From Pedobacter sp. FW305-3-2-15-E-R2A2 (GTDB taxonomy: Bacteria; Bacteroidota; Bacteroidia; Sphingobacteriales; Sphingobacteriaceae): a DNA stretch of 64,000 nt. The translations under genes and the position numbers were made by a program. This document shows positions 16,514 through 25,485 of the stretch, piece after piece. The stretch lies in assembly GCF_038446955.1 (NCBI RefSeq), contig NZ_CP151803.1, forward strand, positions 6,820,001 through 6,884,000, written 5' to 3'. Under the pieces are notes generated by a model. It was given only the letters and a program-made list of their open reading frames with translations. It was not told the origin of the DNA and did no database searches. How positions within the stretch are numbered: position 1 is the stretch's first letter; each line of letters opens with the position of its first letter.

Positions 16514-19207
16514 ATGAAACGTAAACTGTTTTATCCTTTGTTATTAATTGCAGGAATCTGCATGGCCTTTGTATCCCAAATGGATGGAGACCCTTTTGAG
16601 GCCCTTTTAGAAAGGATGAAGGCATTTAATAAAACATATGCACAGGAAAAGGTGCACCTTCATCTGGATAAGCCCTACTATGCCGTTGGGGATAACATTT
16701 GGTTCAAAGCCTATATTATCAATACCGAAAATATGGAGGCCTCAGACATCAGTAAAATTTTATATGTGGAGCTGATCAATGAGAAAGACTCCGTAAAAAA
16801 GCAATTGAGACTCCCTGTTGGGGGAGGCATTACCTGGGGTGATTTTAAGCTTCCCGATTCCCTGGCGGAGGGAAATTACCGGATTCGCGCTTATACCCAA
16901 TGGATGAGAAATGCGGGACCGGAATTTTACTTTGATAAAACGATAAAAGTCGGCAATTCCTGGTCCAATACGGTATTCACCAATACGAGTTATACTTTTA
17001 GCAAGGAGAATGCTGCAGAAAAGGTACAAGCCGACATCATTTTTAAAGATAAAAGTGGCAAGCCATATGCCGGAAATGAGGTCCGTTATGAGGTTCAGCT
17101 GAATTTCAGGAGCCTTTTTAAAGGCAAAGCCCTAACCAATGAACAAGGCGAGGTATCGCTCAGTTTCTTAAATACCCAACCTTCTTTGTATAAATCCGGA
17201 AAGATACTCGCGACCATTACACTCGCCGATCAAAAGAAAATAACGAAGGAAATCCCGATAAAAGCAACCTCAAAAGACGTGGATGTTCAATTTTTCCCCG
17301 AAAGCGGAAACCTGGTGGAGGGGCTTCCTAACAAAATTGCCTTTAAAGCGGTGAATGCTTCAGGTTTGGGTGAACAGCTGAGCGGAGTGATTGTAGATCA
17401 AAGCGGTTCTGAGATCAACCGTTTTGAAAGCAGGCACCTGGGCATGGGAAACTTTGTGCTTAATCCACAACCCGGAGCAACTTATAGCGCAAAGATTAAA
17501 TTTTCAGACGGTTCAGAAAAAAATTACAGCTTGCCCGTAGTTCGTCCAAGCGGTTATATTTTAAGTGTAAACAATACCGATAAAGAGAAGTTGAGTGTAA
17601 AGATCATAAGATCTGAGGCCCTTATTGACCAAAAGGAGTTGAAACTCGTGGGTCAGCATAGCGGAACGATACAATTCACATCGAAAGTGAGTGCAGATAA
17701 ACAGGTCAGCAGTATTTCCGTTTCCAAAAAGGAACTGCCAGAAGGGATCCTTCAACTAACTTTGTTCTCCGGAGAGAATGTACCACTTGCCGAACGCCTT
17801 GTTTTTATACATAATCCGGCAGATCGTATCCTGACAAAACTGGAAACGGTGAAAACAACCTATGCAAAAAGAGAAAATGTAACCGTTAACCTGAGCAGCA
17901 GCTTTGCAGGCCAACCTAACCCCTCTTCTTTCTCGGTATCCGTAACCAATACCTCATCCGTAAAACCCGATCCTGAAAATGAAAGCAATATTTTCAGCAC
18001 CATGCTACTCAGTTCAGACCTGATCGGTTACATTGAAAAGCCCAATTATTATTTTATCAATGAGGGGCCCGAAGTGGAGCAGAACCTCGACAATCTGATG
18101 TTAACCCAGGGATGGCGGAGAATTTTATGGAAAAATGTGATCAATAATGCCCCGCCAATCACGCGGTTTGCAGCAGAAAAATCACAAACCATCAGCGGAA
18201 CGATTACCAACTATAGTGGAAAGCCAGCGCCAAACAGTAAAGTTTCTCTATTTTCTTCTTCCGGTGGTTTTTTCGCGTTAGACACCCTTACTGACGCGCA
18301 AGGGCGATTTAATTTTGATCAGCTGATTTTCCCTGAAGACACCAAGTTCATTATACAGGCACGAACTGCAAAGGATAAAAAAAGAGTAGACATTCACCTG
18401 GATATTGTTCCCGGGCAGATCGTAACCAAAAGTAAAAATAGCGGAGATATAGAGATCAACGTAAACGAGGCCTTATCTGCTTATCTGCAACAGAGCAGCA
18501 ATTATTTTGATGAGCTGAACAAACGCGGGCTATTGGAAAAAACCCTCTTGCTGAAAGAGGTACAGATTACTGAAAAGAAACAACAGGCAAAGAACTCGGC
18601 CAACCTAAACGGGGCAGGAAGAGCAGATGCGATCATCACTGCAGAACAACTCAGCACCTGCGTTACCCTGTCTCAATGCTTACAGGGCCGCGTTGCCGGC
18701 CTGATGATCATGAATGGCCAGGCTTACCTGAGCCGGAATGGTGGCAGAACACCTATGGCAGTGATACTCGACGGAATGAGCATGGGTTCTGATTTTCTGG
18801 ACAACATCAACGTAATGGATGTAGAGACCATTGAAGTACTGAAATCCATTGGAAATACGGCCATCTACGGCTCTAATGGCGGAGGCGGTGTCCTCGTCAT
18901 CACCACCAAACGCGGCGGAGGAAATTACAGCAATACCTTTAGCCCCGGCATTACCACCTATAACCCCAAAGGTTTTTACATTCCAAGAGAATTCTATAGT
19001 CCTAAATATGAACCTTCGGTACCTGACCGCAAGCCGGATTTAAGGACAACTGTTTACTGGGCACCTCAGGTTCCGACCAATGAGCAAGGAAAATCGAGCT
19101 TCAGCTTTTTTAATACAGATGAAGCCGGAACCTATAGGGTAGTATTGGAAGGAATGGATCATATGGGTCGTCTGGGAAGAGCCGTTTATACCTATGAAGT
19201 AAAATAA
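16514..19207 (+). CDS. Secreted MG-domain protein with embedded TonB-receptor plug
   Basis: 897 residues with an N-terminal signal segment. Early macroglobulin-like domains carry the bacterial alpha-2-macroglobulin MG2-type signature (EKVHLHLDKPYYAVGDNIWFKAYI, residues 45-70). After further MG-like repeats comes a carboxypeptidase-regulatory-like domain (about 560-620). A plug-like domain of TonB receptors follows at about 700-800 (QGRVAGLMIMNGQ, MAVILDGMSMG, IEVLKSIGNTAIYGSNGGGGVLVITTK). There is no outer-membrane barrel after the plug; it ends with another MG-like strand set. Known in Bacteroidota as TonB-plug-containing proteins of unknown function, probably periplasmic or surface-attached. 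It is followed 10 bp later by the enoyl-CoA hydratase gene, perhaps by read-through. Confidence 0.82.
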   Translation: MKRKLFYPLLLIAGICMAFVSQMDGDPFEALLERMKAFNKTYAQEKVHLHLDKPYYAVGDNIWFKAYIINTENMEASDISKILYVELINEKDSVKKQLRLPVGGGITWGDFKLPDSLAEGNYRIRAYTQWMRNAGPEFYFDKTIKVGNSWSNTVFTNTSYTFSKENAAEKVQADIIFKDKSGKPYAGNEVRYEVQLNFRSLFKGKALTNEQGEVSLSFLNTQPSLYKSGKILATITLADQKKITKEIPIKATSKDVDVQFFPESGNLVEGLPNKIAFKAVNASGLGEQLSGVIVDQSGSEINRFESRHLGMGNFVLNPQPGATYSAKIKFSDGSEKNYSLPVVRPSGYILSVNNTDKEKLSVKIIRSEALIDQKELKLVGQHSGTIQFTSKVSADKQVSSISVSKKELPEGILQLTLFSGENVPLAERLVFIHNPADRILTKLETVKTTYAKRENVTVNLSSSFAGQPNPSSFSVSVTNTSSVKPDPENESNIFSTMLLSSDLIGYIEKPNYYFINEGPEVEQNLDNLMLTQGWRRILWKNVINNAPPITRFAAEKSQTISGTITNYSGKPAPNSKVSLFSSSGGFFALDTLTDAQGRFNFDQLIFPEDTKFIIQARTAKDKKRVDIHLDIVPGQIVTKSKNSGDIEINVNEALSAYLQQSSNYFDELNKRGLLEKTLLLKEVQITEKKQQAKNSANLNGAGRADAIITAEQLSTCVTLSQCLQGRVAGLMIMNGQAYLSRNGGRTPMAVILDGMSMGSDFLDNINVMDVETIEVLKSIGNTAIYGSNGGGGVLVITTKRGGGNYSNTFSPGITTYNPKGFYIPREFYSPKYEPSVPDRKPDLRTTVYWAPQVPTNEQGKSSFSFFNTDEAGTYRVVLEGMDHMGRLGRAVYTYEVK

Positions 19208-19217
19208 ACTGATATAT

Positions 19218-19979
19218 ATGAATACCATTAAAGTCACCATAAAAGACCATTTAGCACTGATTACTTTAGATCGCGGAAGATCTAATGCCCTGAACCGCGA
19301 GATGATTACGGAGTTGAATGACATGTTGAACAGCATCGCTTCAGATCAGAATATTGCCGGGGCGATCATTACAGGTAAAGAGAATTTCTTTTCTGCCGGA
19401 TTGGACCTGATCGAACTGTACAATTATTCGGAAGCAGAGGCTGAGTCTTTCTGGCACCTGTTTCTGGATTTTATCGCCAATATCACCTCTTTTAGAAAGC
19501 CATTGGTTGCCGCCATCAACGGGCATAGCCCGGCCGGAGGCTGTGTCATCGCATTGGCCTGTGACTATAGGATCATGGCAGAGGGAAAGGCCATCATCGG
19601 CTTAAATGAGGTTCCTGTAGGAATCATTGTTCCAAATTCCATTTTCCACCTTTATTCCTTCTGGATAGGCAATGCGCATGCTTCGAGAAGCCTGCTGGAG
19701 GGAAAGCTCTTTACGCCTGAAGAAGCTTTACAGGTTGGCCTGGTAGATGAACTGGTGAATCCGGAAAGCATCCTTACCGCAGCAGAGCGCAGGATCAGAA
19801 AGTATATGGGTATGGAAAGAAATACCTGGGAACAGAGCAAGCTGAACATCAGAAAAGACCTGATCGCCGCTACCCGTGCCAATCAGGACGAGGCGCTGGC
19901 GCTCATGTTAAAACAATGGTGGGCACCGAGTACAAGAAGTATTTTAAAAACAATTATTGATAACCTGCAAAAGAAATAG
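19218..19979 (+). CDS. Enoyl-CoA hydratase/isomerase family protein
   Basis: 253 residues of crotonase fold. The oxyanion-hole regions are visible as GKENFFSAGLDL (about residue 55) and NGHSPAGGCVIALACDYRI (about residue 97). The usual catalytic glutamates of fatty-acid hydratases are not clearly in place (GLNEVPVG near residue 130 carries one Glu), so isomerase activity as in Delta3,Delta2-enoyl-CoA isomerase is a reasonable alternative. It is coupled by 3 bp to an SDR resembling 2,4-dienoyl-CoA reductase. The pair suggests breakdown of unsaturated fatty acids. Confidence 0.86.
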   Translation: MNTIKVTIKDHLALITLDRGRSNALNREMITELNDMLNSIASDQNIAGAIITGKENFFSAGLDLIELYNYSEAEAESFWHLFLDFIANITSFRKPLVAAINGHSPAGGCVIALACDYRIMAEGKAIIGLNEVPVGIIVPNSIFHLYSFWIGNAHASRSLLEGKLFTPEEALQVGLVDELVNPESILTAAERRIRKYMGMERNTWEQSKLNIRKDLIAATRANQDEALALMLKQWWAPSTRSILKTIIDNLQKK

Positions 19980-19982
19980 CCC

Positions 19983-20858
19983 ATGTACAATCAACCAATG
20001 TTAAGGGATGATGCCTTAAAAGGAAAAACAATCGTAGTTACCGGTGGAGGAACCGGTCTTGGAAAAGCAATGGGTACTTATTTCCTGAAGCTGGGTGCAA
20101 ACCTGGTGATCACCAGTCGCAAGGCAGATGTATTGGAAAAGACTGCTGCCGAGATGGAGAAAGAAACGGGCGGAAGAGTGCTGGCCGTTGCCTGTGATGT
20201 ACGTGAGTATGAACAAGTGGAAAATGTGCTTGCCGAAACCATCAAAACCTTTGGGAAGGTAGATGGTTTGCTTAACAATGCAGCAGGTAACTTTATATCT
20301 CCTACGGAACGCTTGTCGGCCAACGCCTTTTCTACCGTAATCGATATTGTCTTAAAAGGATCAGTAAACTGTACCCTTGCTTTCGGAAAGCACTGGATTA
20401 AAGAAAAACAAAGCGCAAGCATTTTAAATATCGTAACCACCTATGCTTTTACCGGTTCTGCCTACGTCGTTCCTTCTGCTTGCGCAAAGGGCGGTGTATT
20501 GGCCATGACGCGCTCATTGGCTGTAGAATGGGGTAAATATGGCATCCGGACAAACGCGATTGCTCCGGGACCTTTTCCTACCAAAGGCGCATGGGACCGT
20601 TTACTTCCGGGAGATCTGGCCGAGAAGTTCGACTTTAAAAACCGGGTACCCTTAAAACGTGTTGGTGAACACCAGGAGCTGGCGAACCTTGCGGCTTTCC
20701 TGATCAGCGATTTCGCCGGTTACATCAATGGAGAAGTGATTAGTATTGACGGTGGAGAATGGTTACAGGGCGCCGGTCAGTTTAACGGACTGGAAGCCAT
20801 TCCCAATGAGATGTGGGATATGTTTGCACAAATGACAAAATCAGCTAAAGGCAGTTAA
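19983..20858 (+). CDS. SDR family oxidoreductase, 2,4-dienoyl-CoA reductase-like
   Basis: 291 residues. The Rossmann motif VTGGGTGLGKAMG (about 19-31) and LLNNAAGNFISPTE (about 93-106) are classical SDR features. The typical Tyr-x3-Lys is altered: the site reads VVPSACAKGG, lacking the Tyr, as in peroxisomal-type 2,4-dienoyl-CoA reductases, which keep the Lys and lack the Tyr. That supports reduction of dienoyl-CoA with NADPH. It is co-transcribed with the crotonase gene upstream. A strong terminator hairpin overlaps the 3' end, with the stop codon in the loop. Confidence 0.87.
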   Translation: MYNQPMLRDDALKGKTIVVTGGGTGLGKAMGTYFLKLGANLVITSRKADVLEKTAAEMEKETGGRVLAVACDVREYEQVENVLAETIKTFGKVDGLLNNAAGNFISPTERLSANAFSTVIDIVLKGSVNCTLAFGKHWIKEKQSASILNIVTTYAFTGSAYVVPSACAKGGVLAMTRSLAVEWGKYGIRTNAIAPGPFPTKGAWDRLLPGDLAEKFDFKNRVPLKRVGEHQELANLAAFLISDFAGYINGEVISIDGGEWLQGAGQFNGLEAIPNEMWDMFAQMTKSAKGS

Positions 20859-20874
20859 ACCTTTAGCTGATTTT
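20837..20874. terminator. Bidirectional terminator overlapping the SDR stop codon
   Basis: A perfect 15-bp stem, AAAATCAGCTAAAGG and CCTTTAGCTGATTTT, with an 8-nt loop. The arms supply A/T tracts on both strands, so it can terminate both the SDR operon and convergent fabH (stop at 20879). The SDR stop codon (20856-20858) is in the loop. Confidence 0.82.
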
Positions 20875-20878
20875 ACAA

Positions 20879-21928
20879 TTACCATCTGATTAAAGCACTG
20901 GCCCAGGTAAAACCTGATCCAAAGGCGGCCAGGCATACCAGGTCGCCTTCTTTTATTTTACCCGCTTCCCATGCTTCACATAAAGCAATCGGCACGGAAG
21001 CAGCGGTAGTATTTCCGTATTTCTGAATGTTATTAAACACTTTATCATCGGGTAAGCCCAATAATTGCTGTACATACTGACTGATCCTCAGATTGGCCTG
21101 GTGCGGCACCAGCATATCGATATCTTCAGGTTGCAGGTTATTTGCCGTTAAGGCTTCTTTAATCACTTCGGGGAACTTCACCACAGCCTTTTTAAATACT
21201 GCAGGTCCATCCATATATGGCAGGGAAGCCCCGCTTTCCAACTGCTCTGTGGTCATGAATAAACCACCCAACTCCTGGTCAGGATAACCGGGTTTATCCT
21301 TCAGCCATTTATTGGCACTTGCTCCAGGATAATACATCGCCAAAATTTCAGCATCAGCCCCATCACTATGTAAATGCGTACTCATGATGCCTTGTCCTTC
21401 TTTCTCTGCAGGTTGTAAAACTACCGCTCCTGCCCCATCCCCAAAGATGACAGAAACATTGCGGCTGCGCGTTTCAAAGTCCATAGCAAAAGAATGTTTT
21501 TCGCTGCCTACTACCAGAATATTTTTATACATGCCGGTTTTAATAAACTGATCCGCAACGGATAAAGCATATACAAATCCGGAACATTGATTCCTGATGT
21601 CTAAGGCACCAATCTCTTTCATTTTCATTTCACGCTGCAGCAATACGCCACATCCCGGGAAATAATAATCCGGACTGAGGGTTGCAAAAATTATAAAGTC
21701 GATTTCCTGGGCGGTTGTTCCTGCTCTTTCAATCGCAATTTTTGCGGCTTCTATCCCCATAGTCGTGGTAGTTTCTTCTAAGCGGTCTGCAAACCTGCGT
21801 TCCTTTATGCCGGTACGTTCCTGAATCCATGCATCATTCGTATCCATAAAACGGGACAAATCATCATTGGTATAGACATTTTTAGGCACATAGTAGCCTA
21901 TTCCGGCAATTTTTGAACGATGCATCAT
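20879..21928 (-). CDS. fabH: 3-oxoacyl-ACP synthase III family protein
   Basis: 349 residues (348 if the second of two tandem ATGs is used). The active-site Cys lies in RNQCSGFVYAL (C115), His in PHQANLRI and Asn in YGNTTAAS, the full FabH triad. FabH condenses acetyl-CoA or short-chain acyl-CoA with malonyl-ACP to start fatty-acid synthesis. Bacteroidota often have several FabH-like proteins, some making branched-chain starters, others in secondary metabolism, so the substrate is uncertain. Monocistronic, divergent from clpS. Confidence 0.92.
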   Translation of the reverse strand: MMHRSKIAGIGYYVPKNVYTNDDLSRFMDTNDAWIQERTGIKERRFADRLEETTTTMGIEAAKIAIERAGTTAQEIDFIIFATLSPDYYFPGCGVLLQREMKMKEIGALDIRNQCSGFVYALSVADQFIKTGMYKNILVVGSEKHSFAMDFETRSRNVSVIFGDGAGAVVLQPAEKEGQGIMSTHLHSDGADAEILAMYYPGASANKWLKDKPGYPDQELGGLFMTTEQLESGASLPYMDGPAVFKKAVVKFPEVIKEALTANNLQPEDIDMLVPHQANLRISQYVQQLLGLPDDKVFNNIQKYGNTTAASVPIALCEAWEAGKIKEGDLVCLAAFGSGFTWASALIRW

Positions 21929-21953
21929 ATTTGGGTTTATTACAAATTTTAGG

Positions 21954-21961
21954 CAAAAATA
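21954..21961 (-). promoter_or_regulatory. -7 box TATTTTTG of fabH
   Basis: Minus-strand TATTTTTG, exact TAnnTTTG, 25 bp before the fabH ATG. It is 32 bp from the divergent clpS box. Confidence 0.5.
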
Positions 21962-21993
21962 ACTTTAACTGCAACATTATTTTGAAATTAGCT

Positions 21994-22001
21994 TATTTTT
22001 G
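21994..22001 (+). promoter_or_regulatory. -7 box TATTTTTG of clpS
   Basis: Exact TAnnTTTG match 4 bp before the clpS ATG at 22006, predicting a leaderless mRNA and excluding the longer frame from 21913. Confidence 0.6.
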
Positions 22002-22005
22002 TACC

Positions 22006-22287
22006 ATGTCAACAGAAACTAAAGAAGAAACTTTTACATTAGAAGAAATCCTGACCTCCTTAAAAACGGTTCACCGGTTGATCCTATGGAACGATGATGT
22101 CAACACGTTTGACCACGTCATTCACTGTATGATGAAGTACCTTGATTATTCGGAAAGCCAGGCCGAAAAAATTGCCTGGGAGGTTCATAATAAAGGAAAA
22201 TGTGCCGTATTGGAAGGTTCTTTTACAGAGATGGAAGTTTACCGTAAGATCTTACAACAAGAAGGTTTAACTGTTTCCGTTGACTAA
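22006..22287 (+). CDS. clpS: ATP-dependent Clp protease adaptor ClpS
   Basis: 93 residues. The core LILWNDDVNTFDHVIHCMMKYL and the following AEKIAWEVHNKGKCAVLEGSFTEME match ClpS, which delivers N-degron substrates to ClpA or ClpC. The Asn-Asp-Asp pocket that binds the N-terminal amino group is intact. The frame is open back to 21913, but family length and the -7 box place the start at 22006. Its last 21 bp overlap the end of the convergent thioredoxin-like gene. Confidence 0.93.
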   Translation: MSTETKEETFTLEEILTSLKTVHRLILWNDDVNTFDHVIHCMMKYLDYSESQAEKIAWEVHNKGKCAVLEGSFTEMEVYRKILQQEGLTVSVD

Positions 22288-22845
22288 CACCTGTTGAACC
22301 AGCGCATTCAATTCTTGCTGCGTAGTTTGCGTTTTATCTTTGGCATACCATCCATGAAGTCTTTCTGCGATGAGCATCATATCTGTACTTTCTTTTTTCC
22401 AGCCGGCCAATAACGATTGCAGAATTTGTGGCCTCGGCCCCCATTTGCAAAGGACCTTTCCCTCCTCATCGAGGATCAGCAATACCGGGATTGCCCTTCC
22501 ACCATTGGTGAGGTGTGCATCAATCAAAGGCAGGTTTTGATCTCTCAATACAAACCGAAGGCTTATTTTATCCGGAAAGCTGCTCGCCATTTTATCAAAA
22601 ACGGGAACAATCTGTGCCGCATCTCCACACCATCCTTCAGAAATCACCAGGAATCGGTATGTCCCTTTTAAGCCATTTAAGGATTCCAGCAAGTCTGTGT
22701 TGAGCTGTACCGTTTTATCTACGCGGTTCATTCGTTGCACATTCATTTTCGTATAGTGAAGCATCGCTTCGCTATCGTCCTCACCGGTAGTTTTTTTCGC
22801 GAGCAGCAGCTCATTTATCAAATTACGATAGGCTGAATAACTCAT
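22267..22845 (-). CDS. Thioredoxin-fold protein with a single active-site Cys
   Basis: 192 residues from the ATG at 22845. The frame extends to 22980, but the -7 box at 22857-22864 and the start of homology (MSYSAYRNLINELL) favour 22845. The active-site region reads SEGWCGDAAQ: the first Cys of thioredoxin is present but the second is Ala (C-x-x-A), so classical dithiol exchange is unlikely. This matches the Bacteroidota-type thioredoxin family, whose role is unclear. No signal peptide, so cytoplasmic. It is divergent from the receptor gene at 22980. Confidence 0.8.
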   Translation of the reverse strand: MSYSAYRNLINELLLAKKTTGEDDSEAMLHYTKMNVQRMNRVDKTVQLNTDLLESLNGLKGTYRFLVISEGWCGDAAQIVPVFDKMASSFPDKISLRFVLRDQNLPLIDAHLTNGGRAIPVLLILDEEGKVLCKWGPRPQILQSLLAGWKKESTDMMLIAERLHGWYAKDKTQTTQQELNALVQQVLVNGNS

Positions 22846-22856
22846 TCCTTCGTTAA

Positions 22857-22864
22857 CAAAAATA
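22857..22864 (-). promoter_or_regulatory. -7 box TATTTTTG of the thioredoxin-like gene
   Basis: Minus-strand TATTTTTG, 11 bp before the ATG at 22845, predicting a leader of only about 5 nt. It lies inside the longer possible frame and so decides the start. Confidence 0.5.
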
Positions 22865-22979
22865 TTACTGTATCCGATCATAATTAGCTGTAATAAAATA
22901 GTTACGCCTGTTCTTTTTAAACCTCCGGCATGTTTCTTTGTCCCTCTTATATAAAAAGCACAAAAACCTAAACACACCA

Positions 22980-25472
22980 ATGAAGAATCTGTTATACAAA
23001 GTTCTATTTTTAACCTTTGCCATTTGTACTACAACTGTAAAACTTAATGCACAAACTACCGGAGAAGGTAAGATTATAGCGAAGGTTGTAGATGCCCAAA
23101 ACAGCGAAACTATTCCATTTGCGACCGCAGTGATTCTCGACAGAAAGACCAAGGCATTGGTAAAAGGAGTACAAACCGATGTGAACGGAAATTTATCCAT
23201 GACCGGATTGCCCAAAGGTGTTTTCACCTTTAAAGTAAGCTATGTAGGTTACCAAACTATGGTTCGCGATTCCGTTTCGATCTCTGCGATTGTTAAAGAA
23301 ATCAACCTGGGTACCATAAAAATGAAAACGGCCAAAGGTACCGTATTAAATGAAGTGGCCATTACTGCCCAGAAGAGTACCATTCAACTCGGTGTAGATA
23401 AGAAAGTATTTTCTGTAGATCAGAGTTTAGTGAGTGAGGGTGGCTCTGCCTCCGACCTTTTACAGAATGTCCCTTCTGTACAATCCGATATCGACGGAAA
23501 TGTGAGTCTAAGGGGCTCCACGGGAGTTAAAGTCCTGATTGATGGCAAGCCTTCTCTCATTGCCGGTGGCAATGTAGCGCAGATCTTACAGTCTATTCCG
23601 GCGAGTTCGATCGAAAGTGTGGAACTGATCACCAATCCTTCGGCCAAATACGATGCAGAAGGCCAGTCAGGAATCATCAACATCGTATTAAAAAAGAACA
23701 AAAAACTGGGACTGAACGGTAATATCGCCTTAACTGCCGGAAACCGGGAGAACTATAATGCCAATACCAGTTTAAGCTTTCAGAACAGTAAAGTGAACCT
23801 ATACGGTAATTACAGTTACAGGTATGGAAACCGTCTTGGCGGTGGCTATAACAACATCAGTTATTTAGATTCCACGTTTCCAAATGCCTTCGCCAATCAA
23901 AATACAGACTCTAAATCTCTGGACAAAGGGCACAACGTGAAAGCAGGTCTTGATTATTACCTGAGCGACAAAGACGTTTTAAGTTTCTCTGGTGGCTTTA
24001 ATATCCGAGACAACGATAGAAACGAGTTCCTGACTATTGATCAGTTAAACAGTCTTAAAGCCCCCCTGGAACTGAGCAGAAGAAACAATTCCAATCTTGG
24101 ATCTGGTGGCAGCTACGATCTGAATCTGGATTTCAGCCATAAGTTTAAAAAACCAAAAGAGGAGATTACCTTTAATGCCAGCTTCTCTGAAGGAGACAAC
24201 GACAACCTTCAAATCTACAATACAGACATTTACAATCTTAACGGTACCGCTGTTGATCAGTTACCGGAAATCATCAGAAATGATGGTACAGGAATCAACA
24301 GAAATTATAACATCCAGGCAGATTATACCTTACCTGTTGGAAAATCGGGAAAACTGGAAGCAGGTTACCGCAGCCAGGTGAGAATTGCGGAGAACAATAC
24401 TTTTTCTGACCGCTTGAACAACCTCACTGGAAATTATGATGTCAACCTCGCGCTGACCAATGATTTCAACAGCAAAGACCAGGTACACGCTCTATATGCC
24501 AATTATCAGAACCAGGTTAAAAACTTCGGCTATCAGGTAGGATTAAGGGCAGAAGATGCCACCCTTGATACCCGTTTAGGGATGTACGGTACAAACGGAC
24601 AGCTCAGCTCCCTTCCGGGGAAAGTGGCTTACACCAGAATATACCCAAGTATCTTTCTAACCCAGAAATTTAAATCCGAACAACAGTTACAATTGAGCTA
24701 TAGCAGAAGGGTCAACAGACCAAGAGGCTGGGATACCAATCCTTTCATCGATGTTTCGGATCCATTGAACTATCGTCAGGGAAATCCAAACCTTAAACCA
24801 GAGGATGTACATGCCTTTGAATTAAGCTACAGCAAATTTTGGCCAAAGGTGACTTTCATCTCCACTGCTTACCTGCGTCAGACCAATGATGTGATTCAAA
24901 GGATCAGAACAGAGCCTGACCAAAATGGAATTACCATTACCACTCCTCAGAACTTAACGAAGGAGCTGTCCAGCGGATTGGAGCTGATTGGCCGTTTTGA
25001 TGTCTCTAAAGCATGGAATTTCACCGCCAATGCCAACTTGTATCAAAGTACAATAGACGGTGTTCCTGCCTTCGGTATCGTGGACAATTCCGGATTTACC
25101 TGGAACGCCAATTTAACCAACAACTTCGTGCTTCCCTATAACATCACCTTACAGATTAAAGGAGATTACCGTGCGCGCCAGGTCATGGCACAGGGTACAA
25201 GGAATGCGATGTATGGTGTAGACGCAGGTGCCAAATATGATTTTAAAAATAAAAAATCTTCTTTAAGTCTTAACGTACGTGATATTTTCAATACCCGTAA
25301 CTGGAGTATGACGACCAGCACTCAAAACTCTATCGTCGACTTCAGACGTTACATGCAGGGAACGATGGCCAGTTTAACCTATTCTTATCGTTTCGGAAAG
25401 ACCAGCTTCAGTCCTAAGAAAGGCAAAAAATCGGATCAGCAGGAAATGCGTTCCGATGAAGAGTCATTTTAG
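22980..25472 (+). CDS. TonB-dependent receptor / outer-membrane beta-barrel protein
   Basis: 830 residues from the ATG at 22980. A signal peptide ends near LNAQ. A carboxypeptidase-regulatory-like domain (about 25-110) is followed by the plug region (SDLLQNVPSVQSDIDGNVSLRGSTGVKVLIDGKPS, about 155-190) and a long barrel domain of the outer-membrane protein beta-barrel family (repeats of aromatic/polar strands to the end). I cannot assign a substrate; no SusD-like partner is adjacent, so it is not a classic glycan-uptake pair. A NUDIX gene begins 13 bp after the stop from its own promoter. Confidence 0.88.
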   Translation: MKNLLYKVLFLTFAICTTTVKLNAQTTGEGKIIAKVVDAQNSETIPFATAVILDRKTKALVKGVQTDVNGNLSMTGLPKGVFTFKVSYVGYQTMVRDSVSISAIVKEINLGTIKMKTAKGTVLNEVAITAQKSTIQLGVDKKVFSVDQSLVSEGGSASDLLQNVPSVQSDIDGNVSLRGSTGVKVLIDGKPSLIAGGNVAQILQSIPASSIESVELITNPSAKYDAEGQSGIINIVLKKNKKLGLNGNIALTAGNRENYNANTSLSFQNSKVNLYGNYSYRYGNRLGGGYNNISYLDSTFPNAFANQNTDSKSLDKGHNVKAGLDYYLSDKDVLSFSGGFNIRDNDRNEFLTIDQLNSLKAPLELSRRNNSNLGSGGSYDLNLDFSHKFKKPKEEITFNASFSEGDNDNLQIYNTDIYNLNGTAVDQLPEIIRNDGTGINRNYNIQADYTLPVGKSGKLEAGYRSQVRIAENNTFSDRLNNLTGNYDVNLALTNDFNSKDQVHALYANYQNQVKNFGYQVGLRAEDATLDTRLGMYGTNGQLSSLPGKVAYTRIYPSIFLTQKFKSEQQLQLSYSRRVNRPRGWDTNPFIDVSDPLNYRQGNPNLKPEDVHAFELSYSKFWPKVTFISTAYLRQTNDVIQRIRTEPDQNGITITTPQNLTKELSSGLELIGRFDVSKAWNFTANANLYQSTIDGVPAFGIVDNSGFTWNANLTNNFVLPYNITLQIKGDYRARQVMAQGTRNAMYGVDAGAKYDFKNKKSSLSLNVRDIFNTRNWSMTTSTQNSIVDFRRYMQGTMASLTYSYRFGKTSFSPKKGKKSDQQEMRSDEESF

Positions 25473-25480
25473 TATATTTG
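25473..25480 (+). promoter_or_regulatory. -7 box TATATTTG of the NUDIX gene
   Basis: Exact TAnnTTTG directly after the receptor's TAG stop and 5 bp before the ATG at 25486. It predicts a leaderless mRNA and argues against the frame start at 25456 inside the receptor gene. Confidence 0.6.
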
Positions 25481-25485
25481 CGTCC

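Noticed and set aside
22846..22980. N-terminal extension of the thioredoxin-like protein
   Set aside because: It overlaps the divergent receptor promoter and includes a -7 box at 22857-22864; homology begins later.
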